This document shows positions 17,029 to 25,262 of a stretch of 64,000 bases of DNA, piece after piece. The position numbers and the translations under genes are program-made. Source of the stretch: CBDCVY01 sp965223245. GTDB lineage: Bacteria > Nitrospinota > Nitrospinia > Nitrospinales > Nitrospinaceae. How positions within the stretch are numbered: position 1 is the stretch's first letter; each line of letters opens with the position of its first letter. The stretch spans positions 2,666,001 through 2,730,000 of the forward strand of contig CBDCVY010000013.1 in assembly GCA_965223245.1 (NCBI GenBank), read 5' to 3'. A model generated the notes under the pieces. That model was not told the DNA's origin. It saw only the letters and a program-made list of their open reading frames with translations, and searched no databases.

Positions 17029-17883
17029 TTAATTGATATCACTCATTGTATTTTCAACCATTCTTCGAATTTCCCTATCAGCCAACAAGGGCTCTAATAT
17101 ACCCAACAACTGTTCTTTTTTTGCATCAGGATTTAAGCAGGCTAAACGACCCAGGCAGGCTACCGTCACCATGCGAACCTCAATAGCCTCATGCTTTAAC
17201 AAAGGCAAACAATTTTCAAGAAGCCAGTCATAATCAGAAATAAAATGTACCGCTCCAATAATGGCGTCGGTCATTCTAAAAATATATTTTCCTTCCATAA
17301 TTTGAGAGAATTCTTTTTTGCTTATTTCTTCTGGTTCCGTGTATTTCACATCCACTAATCCCAAAATTGAATGACCGGATTTGATGGCGTCCATTCCATC
17401 CTTCCAATCCGATTCACTTTCATCATCAAAAAAATCAAGATCAGCAAGATAGGGTGTCACCGCATCAAGGTAAGCCATCACCGCCTCTCTTTCTTTTGCC
17501 GGCCATGTGGAAAACTTTAAATGCTCCAAGGTTTCAAACAGGTGCAATGGATATAAATCGTCCTGAGATTCCGGTGGCGCAAGCACCTCCAGCAAACGAG
17601 GAATATAATGCTTATAATTAACAACCAATCCCCAATGATCACAGACTTCCCAAAGAAGTTTTCTGGCCTTATCGGTATTAATTTCAGCAGTCGGCGTTGA
17701 CATTAAATAATGAATCTCCTCCTCCGAGTAACAAAAACCACAGAAGTCCATCCCTTTCCCATCATATATTGAGAATTGCTCGTACAACTTATCAATTGCG
17801 GATTCCAACTCCGCGGACCGCGGCTCCGGATTCTCCTTTCTCAAATCTTTAGGTTGTTTTTTTTTGAAAAAATTGAAAACCAT
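17029..17883 (-). CDS. hypothetical protein with CxxC motif and HEAT-like C-terminus
   Basis: The 284-residue cytoplasmic product has a basic N-terminus (VFNFFKKKQPKDLRKE). Residues 45-110 carry MDFCGFCYSEEEIHYLMSTP, then a KARKLLWEV helix and a WGLVVNYKHYIPRLLEVL stretch. This pattern recalls a widespread hypothetical family with a CxxC-containing SEED/E motif and an F-LPRLLELL motif. The last 70 residues (IIGAVHFISDY; LLKHEAIEVRMVTVACLGRLA) look like HEAT repeats. Together with the adjacent DUF2185 gene this could be an immunity-type pair. That is inference. The function is not known. Confidence 0.6.
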   Translation of the reverse strand: MVFNFFKKKQPKDLRKENPEPRSAELESAIDKLYEQFSIYDGKGMDFCGFCYSEEEIHYLMSTPTAEINTDKARKLLWEVCDHWGLVVNYKHYIPRLLEVLAPPESQDDLYPLHLFETLEHLKFSTWPAKEREAVMAYLDAVTPYLADLDFFDDESESDWKDGMDAIKSGHSILGLVDVKYTEPEEISKKEFSQIMEGKYIFRMTDAIIGAVHFISDYDWLLENCLPLLKHEAIEVRMVTVACLGRLACLNPDAKKEQLLGILEPLLADREIRRMVENTMSDIN

Positions 17884-18108
17884 TGCTTTACCAGGTTGAA
17901 ATTTTGAATCGAGTTTCTAATATCCCCTGCCATTCTACTAAAAAGTTTGTAAAGTGGGTGGGTAATGTGAATAAAATTTTTATACCAAAACGGGTTGGTT
18001 TTATAGGCGAGTCGAAGGTCAGATGAAGTTTTGATTATCCATTGAGTTTGTGCTAAAACTCTTGGACTGTGTTATTTCTCGAAATCATTTTATAGGATTT
18101 TCCATATC

Positions 18109-18771
18109 GTGGTTTACCGATTGTTAAAAAGTTTAATATTGCTTTTGGGCATACTCCTTCTTCTTTCAGGGTGTGGGTCGGTTTCCCCGGTTTTCCAGGA
18201 ATACAGGGAAGTGAAAGATCCCTTAAAACTTTCGCAAAGCGAAATGGCAAATTCCTTTCAGCTTTCTAAAGTTTTGGTAGACATAAATCCCAATGAAAAA
18301 ATTGGCTTTATGAAAGCCGGATGTGACTTCAATCTTTGTATATTTACAGAAGATATTAAATGGACTTACAATCATGATTTGACCAATATAGCTAAGGGTT
18401 ACTTTTTCGAAACGTTTTCTGAGGCAGGATTTCCAGTCGTAAAAAATGAGAATGAAAATTCGAATGCAGAGAATAATTCAGAAACCGCCTTTTCTACGGA
18501 TTATCTCGTCGGTGGTAAAATTATTGAATTCAAACAAGAAATGGATCTTGCCCCCGCACTCAATTTATTAGATGAAGGGCTTTATATGAAAGTCCTTTGG
18601 CAGGTCTATTCCCAAAAGCAAAATAAAGTGGTTTTTGAAACCTATACAGAATCATCGGCCGAAGGACTCTATGAGTCTCGAGATTACATTATTTATTTGG
18701 TCCTGTTCAAAAACATCGAAAATTTATTGGGGAATAGAGATTTTTATAACTTTATTAAAAAAAATAACTGA
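18109..18771 (+). CDS. lipoprotein, homologous to the N-domain of the next gene
   Basis: The 220-residue product starts at GTG 18109. It has a lipoprotein signal with lipobox LLSGC near residue 22. The mature part shares an order of motifs with residues 55-210 of the following protease gene: FQLSKVLV versus FQLDKIKV, TEDIKW versus TEKIKW, a YxFxTF/YxIFYDEF helix, DYLVGGKIIEF versus DLAVGANIISM, and NKVVFETYTES versus RKVVFDIVTES. The two genes are 12 bases apart and likely form an operon from a domain duplication. The fold and role of the domain are unknown. Confidence 0.7.
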   Translation: MVYRLLKSLILLLGILLLLSGCGSVSPVFQEYREVKDPLKLSQSEMANSFQLSKVLVDINPNEKIGFMKAGCDFNLCIFTEDIKWTYNHDLTNIAKGYFFETFSEAGFPVVKNENENSNAENNSETAFSTDYLVGGKIIEFKQEMDLAPALNLLDEGLYMKVLWQVYSQKQNKVVFETYTESSAEGLYESRDYIIYLVLFKNIENLLGNRDFYNFIKKNN

Positions 18772-18783
18772 ATTGAATATTTT

Positions 18784-20124
18784 ATGAAAAATAAAACTTT
18801 TAACTCTATTTATATACCTGACAATATTAAGAGGCTCTTATCCTTAATGAGCATTTTTTTCCTCGCCCTGCATTTATCGGGTTGTGTTTCTCCTCCCAAA
18901 ACTGAAATCAATCAAACCAAACTCCAAAAAGAAGACGTTCCCTTAAAAACAGTTTCAGATAAAAAAACCAAAACTTTTCAACTGGACAAAATAAAAGTGG
19001 GTTTCGAACACGGGTCCGTTATTGGAACCAGGATGGATCTTCCATGGGGTTCCCTTGGAGCTTGCAGAGGTACCGAAAAAATAAAATGGGAAGGAAGTTC
19101 CAAAATTGAAAACGATAATTTTTATTATATCTTTTATGATGAATTTAAAAAAATGGGGTACTCCATTCTTGGAGATCCCAGAAAAATGTTTCCCACCCCA
19201 GACTCCGAAAAACCGGATTTAGCCGTTGGTGCTAATATTATTTCTATGGATTACGTTCATTGCGGTTTAAGAAATGATAGACGTTTTTCCAAAAGAGATA
19301 TGACACTAAAAGTTAATTTCCAGTTTTTTTCATTAAGAACCCGGAAAGTGGTTTTTGACATAGTCACCGAGTCTGAAATCTTAAAATTTAAAAATGGGAC
19401 ATTTCTTGAAGTGTTTTTGGAGACATTCAGGGGAAACGTACAAAAGATTATTGCAGATGAAAAATTCAATAAATTCATTACTTCCGGAGTCTCTGACATC
19501 CCACAATTTGCCGAGAGTCAGTTGAACTATGAGTTCATGAGCCTGGCCAGCCTCCCGCCATCAAACGAACCGCTGGGCAAACACATTAATTCAATTCAAA
19601 GCTCGGTTGTTAAAATTACTAATGACGATAGCACTGTGTATGGAAGCGGATTTTTAGCGGATGGTCGCGGTTATATTTTAACCTGTAACCATGTCGTCGC
19701 CAGTGGGAATAATTTCCAGGTGATCTTTGATTCAGAAAAAAAGTATGACGGCAGGGTGGTACGCAGAAATCCTGATTTAGATTTGGCATTAATAAAAATT
19801 CAGGCCGTCAATCTGACACCCCTTCCAATCAACCGAACCAAACTCAATGTGGGAGAGGCCATCTTTGCCATGGGGTTTCCTTTAAATGAAGCCAACGCTT
19901 CGCTCACTAAAGGCATTATCGCTTCCTATTATGAAAGCGAAGGAAAAGAATACATTCAAAGCGATGTCAATACCTTGCCGGGTAGTAGCGGCGGACCTTT
20001 ACTGGATGAAAAGGGAAACGTGGTGGGCATCACTTATTCAGGAGTTCATATCAGTGACGTTCCAGTGGGTCGCAACTTTTTCCTACCCATCAATATGGCT
20101 TTAAAAGGGCTAAAGCTCAATTAA
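18784..20124 (+). CDS. lipoprotein with C-terminal trypsin-like (DegP/HtrA-type) protease domain
   Basis: The 446-residue product has a lipobox HLSGC near residue 34, so it should be lipid-anchored facing the periplasm. Residues 55-230 repeat the domain of the preceding lipoprotein. Residues 270-446 are a chymotrypsin-fold serine protease with a complete triad: H303 in LTCNHVVASG, D333 in DLDLALIKI, and S402 in LPGSSGGPLL. GYILTCNHVV and GFPLN are typical of HtrA-like enzymes. No PDZ domain follows, unlike DegP. The substrate is unknown. The shared N-domain with its operon partner suggests that they act on or bind the same envelope component. Confidence 0.82.
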   Translation: MKNKTFNSIYIPDNIKRLLSLMSIFFLALHLSGCVSPPKTEINQTKLQKEDVPLKTVSDKKTKTFQLDKIKVGFEHGSVIGTRMDLPWGSLGACRGTEKIKWEGSSKIENDNFYYIFYDEFKKMGYSILGDPRKMFPTPDSEKPDLAVGANIISMDYVHCGLRNDRRFSKRDMTLKVNFQFFSLRTRKVVFDIVTESEILKFKNGTFLEVFLETFRGNVQKIIADEKFNKFITSGVSDIPQFAESQLNYEFMSLASLPPSNEPLGKHINSIQSSVVKITNDDSTVYGSGFLADGRGYILTCNHVVASGNNFQVIFDSEKKYDGRVVRRNPDLDLALIKIQAVNLTPLPINRTKLNVGEAIFAMGFPLNEANASLTKGIIASYYESEGKEYIQSDVNTLPGSSGGPLLDEKGNVVGITYSGVHISDVPVGRNFFLPINMALKGLKLN

Positions 20125-20343
20125 AGAACGCGTCGGTTCCTTATATAATAGAGACCTTCTTAAGAGAGACCACTTTTTCTCGACCGGCGAATGCATTTCC
20201 GGAATTTCCGCGCTTTCCTTCACCGCTCGCGAGTTTAACCGCTTTATATTGTATTTTATTTTACTGGGTTGAGTATCCATTTCGATTCAAAAACTCCATA
20301 CGGTTTGACACATTTTTTACAGCGGCATTCTGCCAACAACCCT

Positions 20344-21780
20344 TTAATCTTTATTCGACACCACCACTTCATACTCTCCCTCGGTGATTCGATCCGGGAG
20401 CTTACCGGCACCAAGGTTTTGTAGAAGCTGCAACGGTTCGCAGGGAAACCGCACCCGTGTTTCCTTTCCATCAAAAACAGATTGGTGCACGGCAATTTCA
20501 TAATTCAACAAAGAGTATAATAAGGGATCGTTAAGCGGTTTTATATCTTGCATAAACTTATTGAACGCCAGCGCTTCATCCGATGCAAACAGATGCGGTA
20601 CGGAATCCTTCCAAAAATATTCCATCAGGTTCAATAATGCACTTTCTCCATACCTCAGCGTTATGTAGCGACAGGAATACCTTAAGCAGTCAACCAGTTT
20701 TTCCTTTTGCGCACCGGTGATCAATTTCCGATATATCTGCAAGCCCTTGTCCTGTTTTAAACTTTCGGCGATGGGTTCGCGGGTCGGTTTGTCCAGCACC
20801 AAGGCGGTTAAGGTTTGTTCCCACTCGGTTTGTGTTGGCTCCACTTGTTCCTCCGTATGTTCGAGACAAAAAAAAGTCCCACTGGGTTTATAAGTGTGAC
20901 TTTGAATCGTTCTTCGTTCCCAAATGTTTTTAAATTTTTCAAATTGAGTCACAATCGAATCCATCGGAATTTTATTCGCGTGGATATACTCCGGAAAAAC
21001 TTCAATAATAATAGCTTTTAAATGGGGCAGTTGAGGAATAATATCCAACGCCACGTCTTCCACTTCCTGGGGCATTAAATGCGTAGGCGCATCCCATAAT
21101 TCTTCAAACCGCTCGCCACCTGCCAGATGAATTTCCCAAACTCTATCTAAGGGAATCGTTTTCAGGACATCGCGGACTTTTTCGCGTCCGTTAACCTCGT
21201 TGCACCAAAGGTTATGCAAATCCAATACAATCCCACAATCCGTTTCCTCCGCGATCCTTGCAATAAATTCGCCGTCTTTCATTTCACCGCGCTGCGGCTT
21301 TAGATAATTCAAACCGTTCTCAAACGCTACCGGCACCGGCACTTTGCTTTGAAACTCGCGGATGTTTTTGCACACCGTCTCCACCGTTTCTCGGCTTTGT
21401 ACCGGTGGCAACAAAAACCCGGTATGAAAATTGGTCTTCCCGTCACTGACAAGATTGAAACTCAAATGCTCGCTGACCCAGGGGGGATTAAACGTGTGGA
21501 CCATATCCAATAATGGCGGTAACGAAAACGCATCCGGCGGATGCGTTCCTCCTAAGGGAAATCCGACTCCGTGAATCAATTTCGGCAGCTTTATTTTTTT
21601 AAGTGAGAAAATAGTTTTGGGGTCTAAGGAGTATTGAACGGCTCCATTTCTTTTCTCTTTCAACCAGTGGTTGGACGGTTCAATCTCTATCACGTCAACC
21701 AGATCCTGCAGGGCCTCGATCACCGGATCGAGATCTGCAAAGTAGATCAATCCCACTCCTAACTCAGGTAAACGTTCCAC
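20344..21780 (-). CDS. DUF692 iron enzyme fused to a BufC/DUF2063-like domain
   Basis: The 478-residue product contains the DUF692 (MbnB/TglH-type) TIM-barrel metal ligands in order: LIHGVGFPL (His), WVSEHLSF (Glu, His), AFENGLNY (Glu, Asn), IVLDLHNLWCN (Asp, His, Asn), VWEIHLAGG (Glu, His) and IIIEVFPEY. Known members use two or three iron ions to modify cysteines of peptide precursors. From about residue 310 comes a helical domain (LYSLLNYEIAVHQ, ALLNLMEYFW) that looks like the partner protein encoded separately in methanobactin/bufferin loci, here fused. I prefer GTG 21780, five bases after AGGAG; the GTG at 21786 overlaps that site. It directly follows a small gene whose stop overlaps its ribosome site. 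Confidence 0.78.
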   Translation of the reverse strand: MERLPELGVGLIYFADLDPVIEALQDLVDVIEIEPSNHWLKEKRNGAVQYSLDPKTIFSLKKIKLPKLIHGVGFPLGGTHPPDAFSLPPLLDMVHTFNPPWVSEHLSFNLVSDGKTNFHTGFLLPPVQSRETVETVCKNIREFQSKVPVPVAFENGLNYLKPQRGEMKDGEFIARIAEETDCGIVLDLHNLWCNEVNGREKVRDVLKTIPLDRVWEIHLAGGERFEELWDAPTHLMPQEVEDVALDIIPQLPHLKAIIIEVFPEYIHANKIPMDSIVTQFEKFKNIWERRTIQSHTYKPSGTFFCLEHTEEQVEPTQTEWEQTLTALVLDKPTREPIAESLKQDKGLQIYRKLITGAQKEKLVDCLRYSCRYITLRYGESALLNLMEYFWKDSVPHLFASDEALAFNKFMQDIKPLNDPLLYSLLNYEIAVHQSVFDGKETRVRFPCEPLQLLQNLGAGKLPDRITEGEYEVVVSNKD

Positions 21781-21788
21781 AGGCACTC

Positions 21789-22016
21789 CTATTTACCGCG
21801 AAGCACAGAGGCGTCCCTCGCGAATTGTCGTTCCAGATTGCAGCCATTGTCCCTTCCGGAGGTACCGCCTTCGCCCCCCGGACGACCCGGGACTGACTTG
21901 GGAAGTTCCCCCAATTCATCCAGTTTGAAATAAAATGACGCTGGAAGGTTCACTTCCACAACATAGTTGAATCGCGCAGACAACGCGTGAGCATTAATGA
22001 TAATTTTTTCCGGCAT
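21789..22016 (-). CDS. small protein, candidate substrate peptide for the DUF692 enzyme
   Basis: The 75-residue product starts at ATG 22016 with a strong GGGAGGGGG ribosome site; a longer in-frame reading to 22160 has none. The stop codon is part of the AGGAG that precedes the DUF692 gene, implying coupling. The N-terminal 40 residues (PEKIIINAHALSARF, then VNLPASFYFKLDEL) look like a leader. The C-terminal half is Gly/Arg-rich (PGRPGGEGGTSGRDNGC) and holds the only Cys, followed by NLERQFARD. DUF692 enzymes act on Cys in ribosomal peptides, so the NGCN stretch is a plausible site. No named precursor family is recognised. Confidence 0.55.
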   Translation of the reverse strand: MPEKIIINAHALSARFNYVVEVNLPASFYFKLDELGELPKSVPGRPGGEGGTSGRDNGCNLERQFARDASVLRGK

Positions 22017-22249
22017 GGTTCCCCCTCCCTCAAAAAGAAACCCTAGTAAGATTGGAGTCATTTCCTGTTGAATGACCCCCAGGAAGGCTAACCCAACCTG
22101 CGAAGGATCTCTCATCTCCTTTTCCCGGGGGAGGCCGTCTTCAACTGGAGGTCTATCCATCTCTTTATTTAATGAGCCTGGCGGGCAATGGTGTTTCCGT
22201 CCACCCGCTAACTTACGATTTCATTATAGTTTTCGAGGATTAAGAAAAT

Positions 22250-22290
22250 ATCGTACAAACAACATTTGTTTTGTCATAGTCACAATGACA
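22250..22290 (-). promoter_or_regulatory. shared promoter with overlapping inverted-repeat operator (copy 1)
   Basis: On the minus strand ATGACA (22277-22272) and TACGAT (22255-22250) are 16 bases apart. The -35 hexamer is also the right half of TGTCAT-N7-ATGACA (22272-22290). It points at the small peptide/DUF692 operon, about 230 bases away. Confidence 0.6.
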
Positions 22291-22452
22291 TATATGAAAT
22301 TCATTAATAGGCTTCTGGCTAGATATACAAAGCGGGAGCGATATTGGAGAGCCTATTCAATATTGAAAAATTTGACAACCTCCACCTTTCTATGTCTTAA
22401 TGATTTTGGGTCGCTATATTGTATAAATGTAAATCCAGAGTAGGTCGAAATC

Positions 22453-23022
22453 ATGAAAAGAATAATTTTAGTTTTCCTCGTTGGAGTATTAATCGCAGGG
22501 TGCAGCCAAATTTCAAACGTAGATCCCAGCAACCAATTATCCCTGAAAAAGGACGAAGCCATATTGGTATTGGGCATCAGTCCAAGAATGCGTTATGGAA
22601 TCATGACAGGTGATATCGATGAGGGTCAATGGAGCTGTGGGTTCTGGAGAAATGTCGCAGCTCACTTATGGTCAGAGGACGGATTTATTGTCATAAAACT
22701 AAAAACCTTACCTGAAAATGAAAGATATGCTTTCTATGAAATTCAGCCAAGGGGATATACCGTCTTCAAAGTGTTCTCTGGAGATTGGAATGTACGCAAG
22801 GGATACCCGACCCCAACTTTTAATTTAAAACCCGGAGTCGTGAACTTTGCCGGTGCGGTGAAAGTCGTTCGGGAAAATTACAAATACCATTTCAAACCAG
22901 ATCCCTCTGTAACGTTGGAGGACGCTAAAACTTTTTTATCGAAAAAATATCCTCACTTTCCCAAGGAGGTCGTTGAATCTCCTTTAAAGATGATGAAAGC
23001 CGCGCATCATTGTTTAGTATAA
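22453..23022 (+). CDS. hypothetical lipoprotein
   Basis: The 189-residue product starts with KRIILVFLVGVLIAGC, a clear lipoprotein signal with lipobox IAGC. The mature part has DEAILVLGISPRMRYG, a WSCGFWR segment, a strand-rich middle (YAFYEIQPRGYTVFKVF) and a Cys-containing C-terminus (KAAHHCLV). The alternation of strands suggests a beta-sandwich, but I recognise no family. It stands alone; the upstream 250 bases hold the divergent operator/promoter described separately. Confidence 0.65.
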   Translation: MKRIILVFLVGVLIAGCSQISNVDPSNQLSLKKDEAILVLGISPRMRYGIMTGDIDEGQWSCGFWRNVAAHLWSEDGFIVIKLKTLPENERYAFYEIQPRGYTVFKVFSGDWNVRKGYPTPTFNLKPGVVNFAGAVKVVRENYKYHFKPDPSVTLEDAKTFLSKKYPHFPKEVVESPLKMMKAAHHCLV

Positions 23023-23349
23023 AAACCCTTTTCTTGAAAAACAGTCAGTTTTCTTGGTCCGCAACCTGAAAAAAACCATTTTTTTTATCAAAAATGTTAA
23101 GTGATTTTGTGTCAGAAAAAACCGAAAATCTCTGTCTGAAAATCGACTACAAATTTGCTCTAACTGCGCAAATTTCAATGGAAATCACGATTGCGACCCC
23201 ATAACTTCTTTTCTATCAACCACATAAAAAAGCCCCTCTTTTTCTCAAGTTCATAGAAGCAACTCACTTTCTCCTCAAAAATAGTTCGGATGGGGTAACT
23301 TTTTGCGAAAAGTTAACGGTTTTAGCAAGTTATCAAAAAGTTTTGCCCC

Positions 23350-23379
23350 TTGACAAGCTCAATCCTTTATGGATAAATA
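23350..23379 (+). promoter_or_regulatory. promoter of the first DNRLRE-head gene
   Basis: TTGACA (23350-23355) and TAAATA (23374-23379) are 18 bases apart, with the same CCTTGACA ... TAAATACG context as the promoter at 29311. The ATG at 23456 follows after a leader of about 70 bases. Confidence 0.6.
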
Positions 23380-23455
23380 CGCTTTAAGCCCGTTTGGGGT
23401 ATATTTTGAGGGGAGATTTTTCAATTCGTTTTATTTTCCTGGGGAGGAAAAGAGC

Positions 23456-24802
23456 ATGAAGCATTCACTGAGTTTTTTCATTGGAATTATTTTTTTTATT
23501 TTCAGTCCCTCTGCATTTGCGGTGACGGACTCCTTCACTAACCCCGAAGACAGCTATGTCCGCGAGTCGTCACCCACGGTAAATTATGGAGACGAATCGG
23601 TCTTGCTGGCCGATGGCGTTGCACAGGACCCGGACAATCCCAATTTTGGAGAGCTGGTCACATTAATTAAATGGGATATTTCTTCCATCCCTTCAACCGC
23701 TACTGTGACCGCGGCCAGTGTCACTTTGAATCTCTTTAATTCGAGCGGAGGTCCTTACAATATTGTGCAGCAACTGTCGCCCTGGTCGCAGGCCACTGTG
23801 AATTGGAATGATTTGTCGACCTCCAATACGGTAGGTGGACTCATTCCTGCGGGCAGCTCCGGATTGGTGACGATCAATTTAAATGCTGCCGGGATCGCCA
23901 TGATCCAGGGTTGGGTTTTAGGAACCCAGGGCAATAATGGCTTGGCTATCCGCAGCGCCGGCACTAACGATGGAATTGGTTTTGATTCCGTAGAATCTGC
24001 CGGATCACCTCCTTTACTGGAAGTGACCTATACCAATGACGGTCAACCGACTTTAGAGAGTTTGCAGGCTAAAATTGATCAACTCACCGCTTTACTCCAG
24101 GGAGTCTCACGTAATGGCGATGTTCTATTACTATCTGGAATGAATTTACAAATTGTCAATGGATTAGGCGCCACAAACGGCAACCCAGAAAGCCCCGAAG
24201 CGACAAGAGAATTCTCCAATGTGAACGGTCTGGGAAATCTCATTGTCGGTTACGACGAACCGATTGGTCTGGTCGGACCTTTTGCCGGGGAACCCGTGGC
24301 TTCTAATAAGTCCGGGTCCCATAATGTAGTAATTGGGCATGGCCACAATTATTCCAGTTTTGGCGGATTGGTTGTGGGTCGCGATAATAATATCATGGGA
24401 GCATATTCCAGTGTCACCGGAGGAACTCAAAACAAAGCCAGGGCCGCATTCTCAAGTGTATCCGGTGGTGAGGATAACCGAGCTGAGGATTTCTATTCCA
24501 GTATTAGTGGAGGACAAAATAATACTACCGCGGAAAACTGGTCCAGTATCAGTGGAGGTGATAGCAATACCACTCAAGGTGAACATTCCAGTATCAGTGG
24601 CGGCCGATTTAATACAACTACAGGAACTCACTCCAGCATCAGTGGCGGAGCCAGTAATGTTGCCAGCGGAAGAAGGGCCAGCATTAGTGGAGGGTTGTCT
24701 AACGCAGCCAGTGGGGTGAGCTCTAACGTGAGTGGAGGATCTTTCCGAACCGCCTCCGGAACCTATGACTGGGCTGCCGGCAGTTTGTCAGAAGATAATT
24801 AA
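23456..24802 (+). CDS. secreted DNRLRE-head / YadA-like repeat protein 1 (head type A)
   Basis: First of nine paralogs. The start is ATG 23456 after GGGGAGG. Of 448 residues, 1-21 are a signal peptide ending SPSAFA. Residues 22-200 are a DNRLRE-type beta-sandwich (NPEDSYVRES, NYGDESVLLADG, LIKWDISSIP, ending LLEVTYT), a carbohydrate-binding-module-like head. About 25 residues of coiled coil follow (LESLQAKIDQLTALLQGV). Then NGLGNLIVGYDE, SGSHNVVIGHGHNY and eight repeats of the form SSISGGxxNTTxG that resemble the trimeric left-handed beta-roll of YadA heads. The end is DWAAGSLSEDN. There is no membrane-anchor barrel, so secretion or another tether is inferred. Confidence 0.85.
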   Translation: MKHSLSFFIGIIFFIFSPSAFAVTDSFTNPEDSYVRESSPTVNYGDESVLLADGVAQDPDNPNFGELVTLIKWDISSIPSTATVTAASVTLNLFNSSGGPYNIVQQLSPWSQATVNWNDLSTSNTVGGLIPAGSSGLVTINLNAAGIAMIQGWVLGTQGNNGLAIRSAGTNDGIGFDSVESAGSPPLLEVTYTNDGQPTLESLQAKIDQLTALLQGVSRNGDVLLLSGMNLQIVNGLGATNGNPESPEATREFSNVNGLGNLIVGYDEPIGLVGPFAGEPVASNKSGSHNVVIGHGHNYSSFGGLVVGRDNNIMGAYSSVTGGTQNKARAAFSSVSGGEDNRAEDFYSSISGGQNNTTAENWSSISGGDSNTTQGEHSSISGGRFNTTTGTHSSISGGASNVASGRRASISGGLSNAASGVSSNVSGGSFRTASGTYDWAAGSLSEDN

Positions 24803-24816
24803 ATTTTATAAAAGCA

Positions 24817-24838
24817 TGCCTCGAAAGGATTCGAGGCA
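24817..24838. terminator. hairpin after surface-protein gene 1
   Basis: TGCCTCGAA-AGGA-TTCGAGGCA is a perfect nine-base stem starting 15 bases after the stop codon. It lacks a T-run, so it may stabilise the 3' end rather than terminate alone. Confidence 0.5.
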
Positions 24839-24889
24839 GTTCATGGTCAATACAATAAGGACATTCTTTAGCCGTGAAACTATTTTTAT

Positions 24890-25262
24890 CATCTTAATTT
24901 TTAATTAAGTTTTCAGAAGAGACCTTTGCATAACTCAGATTTTTGAACGAAACATAAAAATTATTAAAATGGAGATCCCTGTGCTCCCTCTTTTTAAAGA
25001 GACCTTTGCATAAGCAAGAATATTGAACGAAACTCAATAAACTTAAAGAAGAGGACCAATGTTCGCCCTCTTTCCTAAAGAGGGTCGGGGTGATTCACCT
25101 TCAGGGGTTTTCCTATTTTGTGGTTACGCAAGGGTCTCCTTTGTGAAGAGGGATAGGGGGATTTTACCTCCAGGGGTTTTATGCTTTCTGACTTATGCAA
25201 TGGTCGCGTTTCAGAGGGGAGATTATTTAACTTATTTTATTTTTCCTGGGGAGGAAACCAAC
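24890..25262. repeat. dispersed repeat block upstream of surface-protein gene 2
   Basis: It contains the CCCTCTTT/AAAGAGGG palindromes with GGGTGATTCACCT and AGGGGTTTT linkers, repeated GAGACCTTTGCATAA phrases, and a final 60 bases shared with the region before the gene at 27049. No gene is supported here. Confidence 0.65.

Noticed and set aside
24379..24770. The S-x-SGG repeats as a DNA-level tandem array such as a second CRISPR
   Set aside because: The periodicity is at the protein level, units vary in DNA sequence, and the reading frame is intact throughout.
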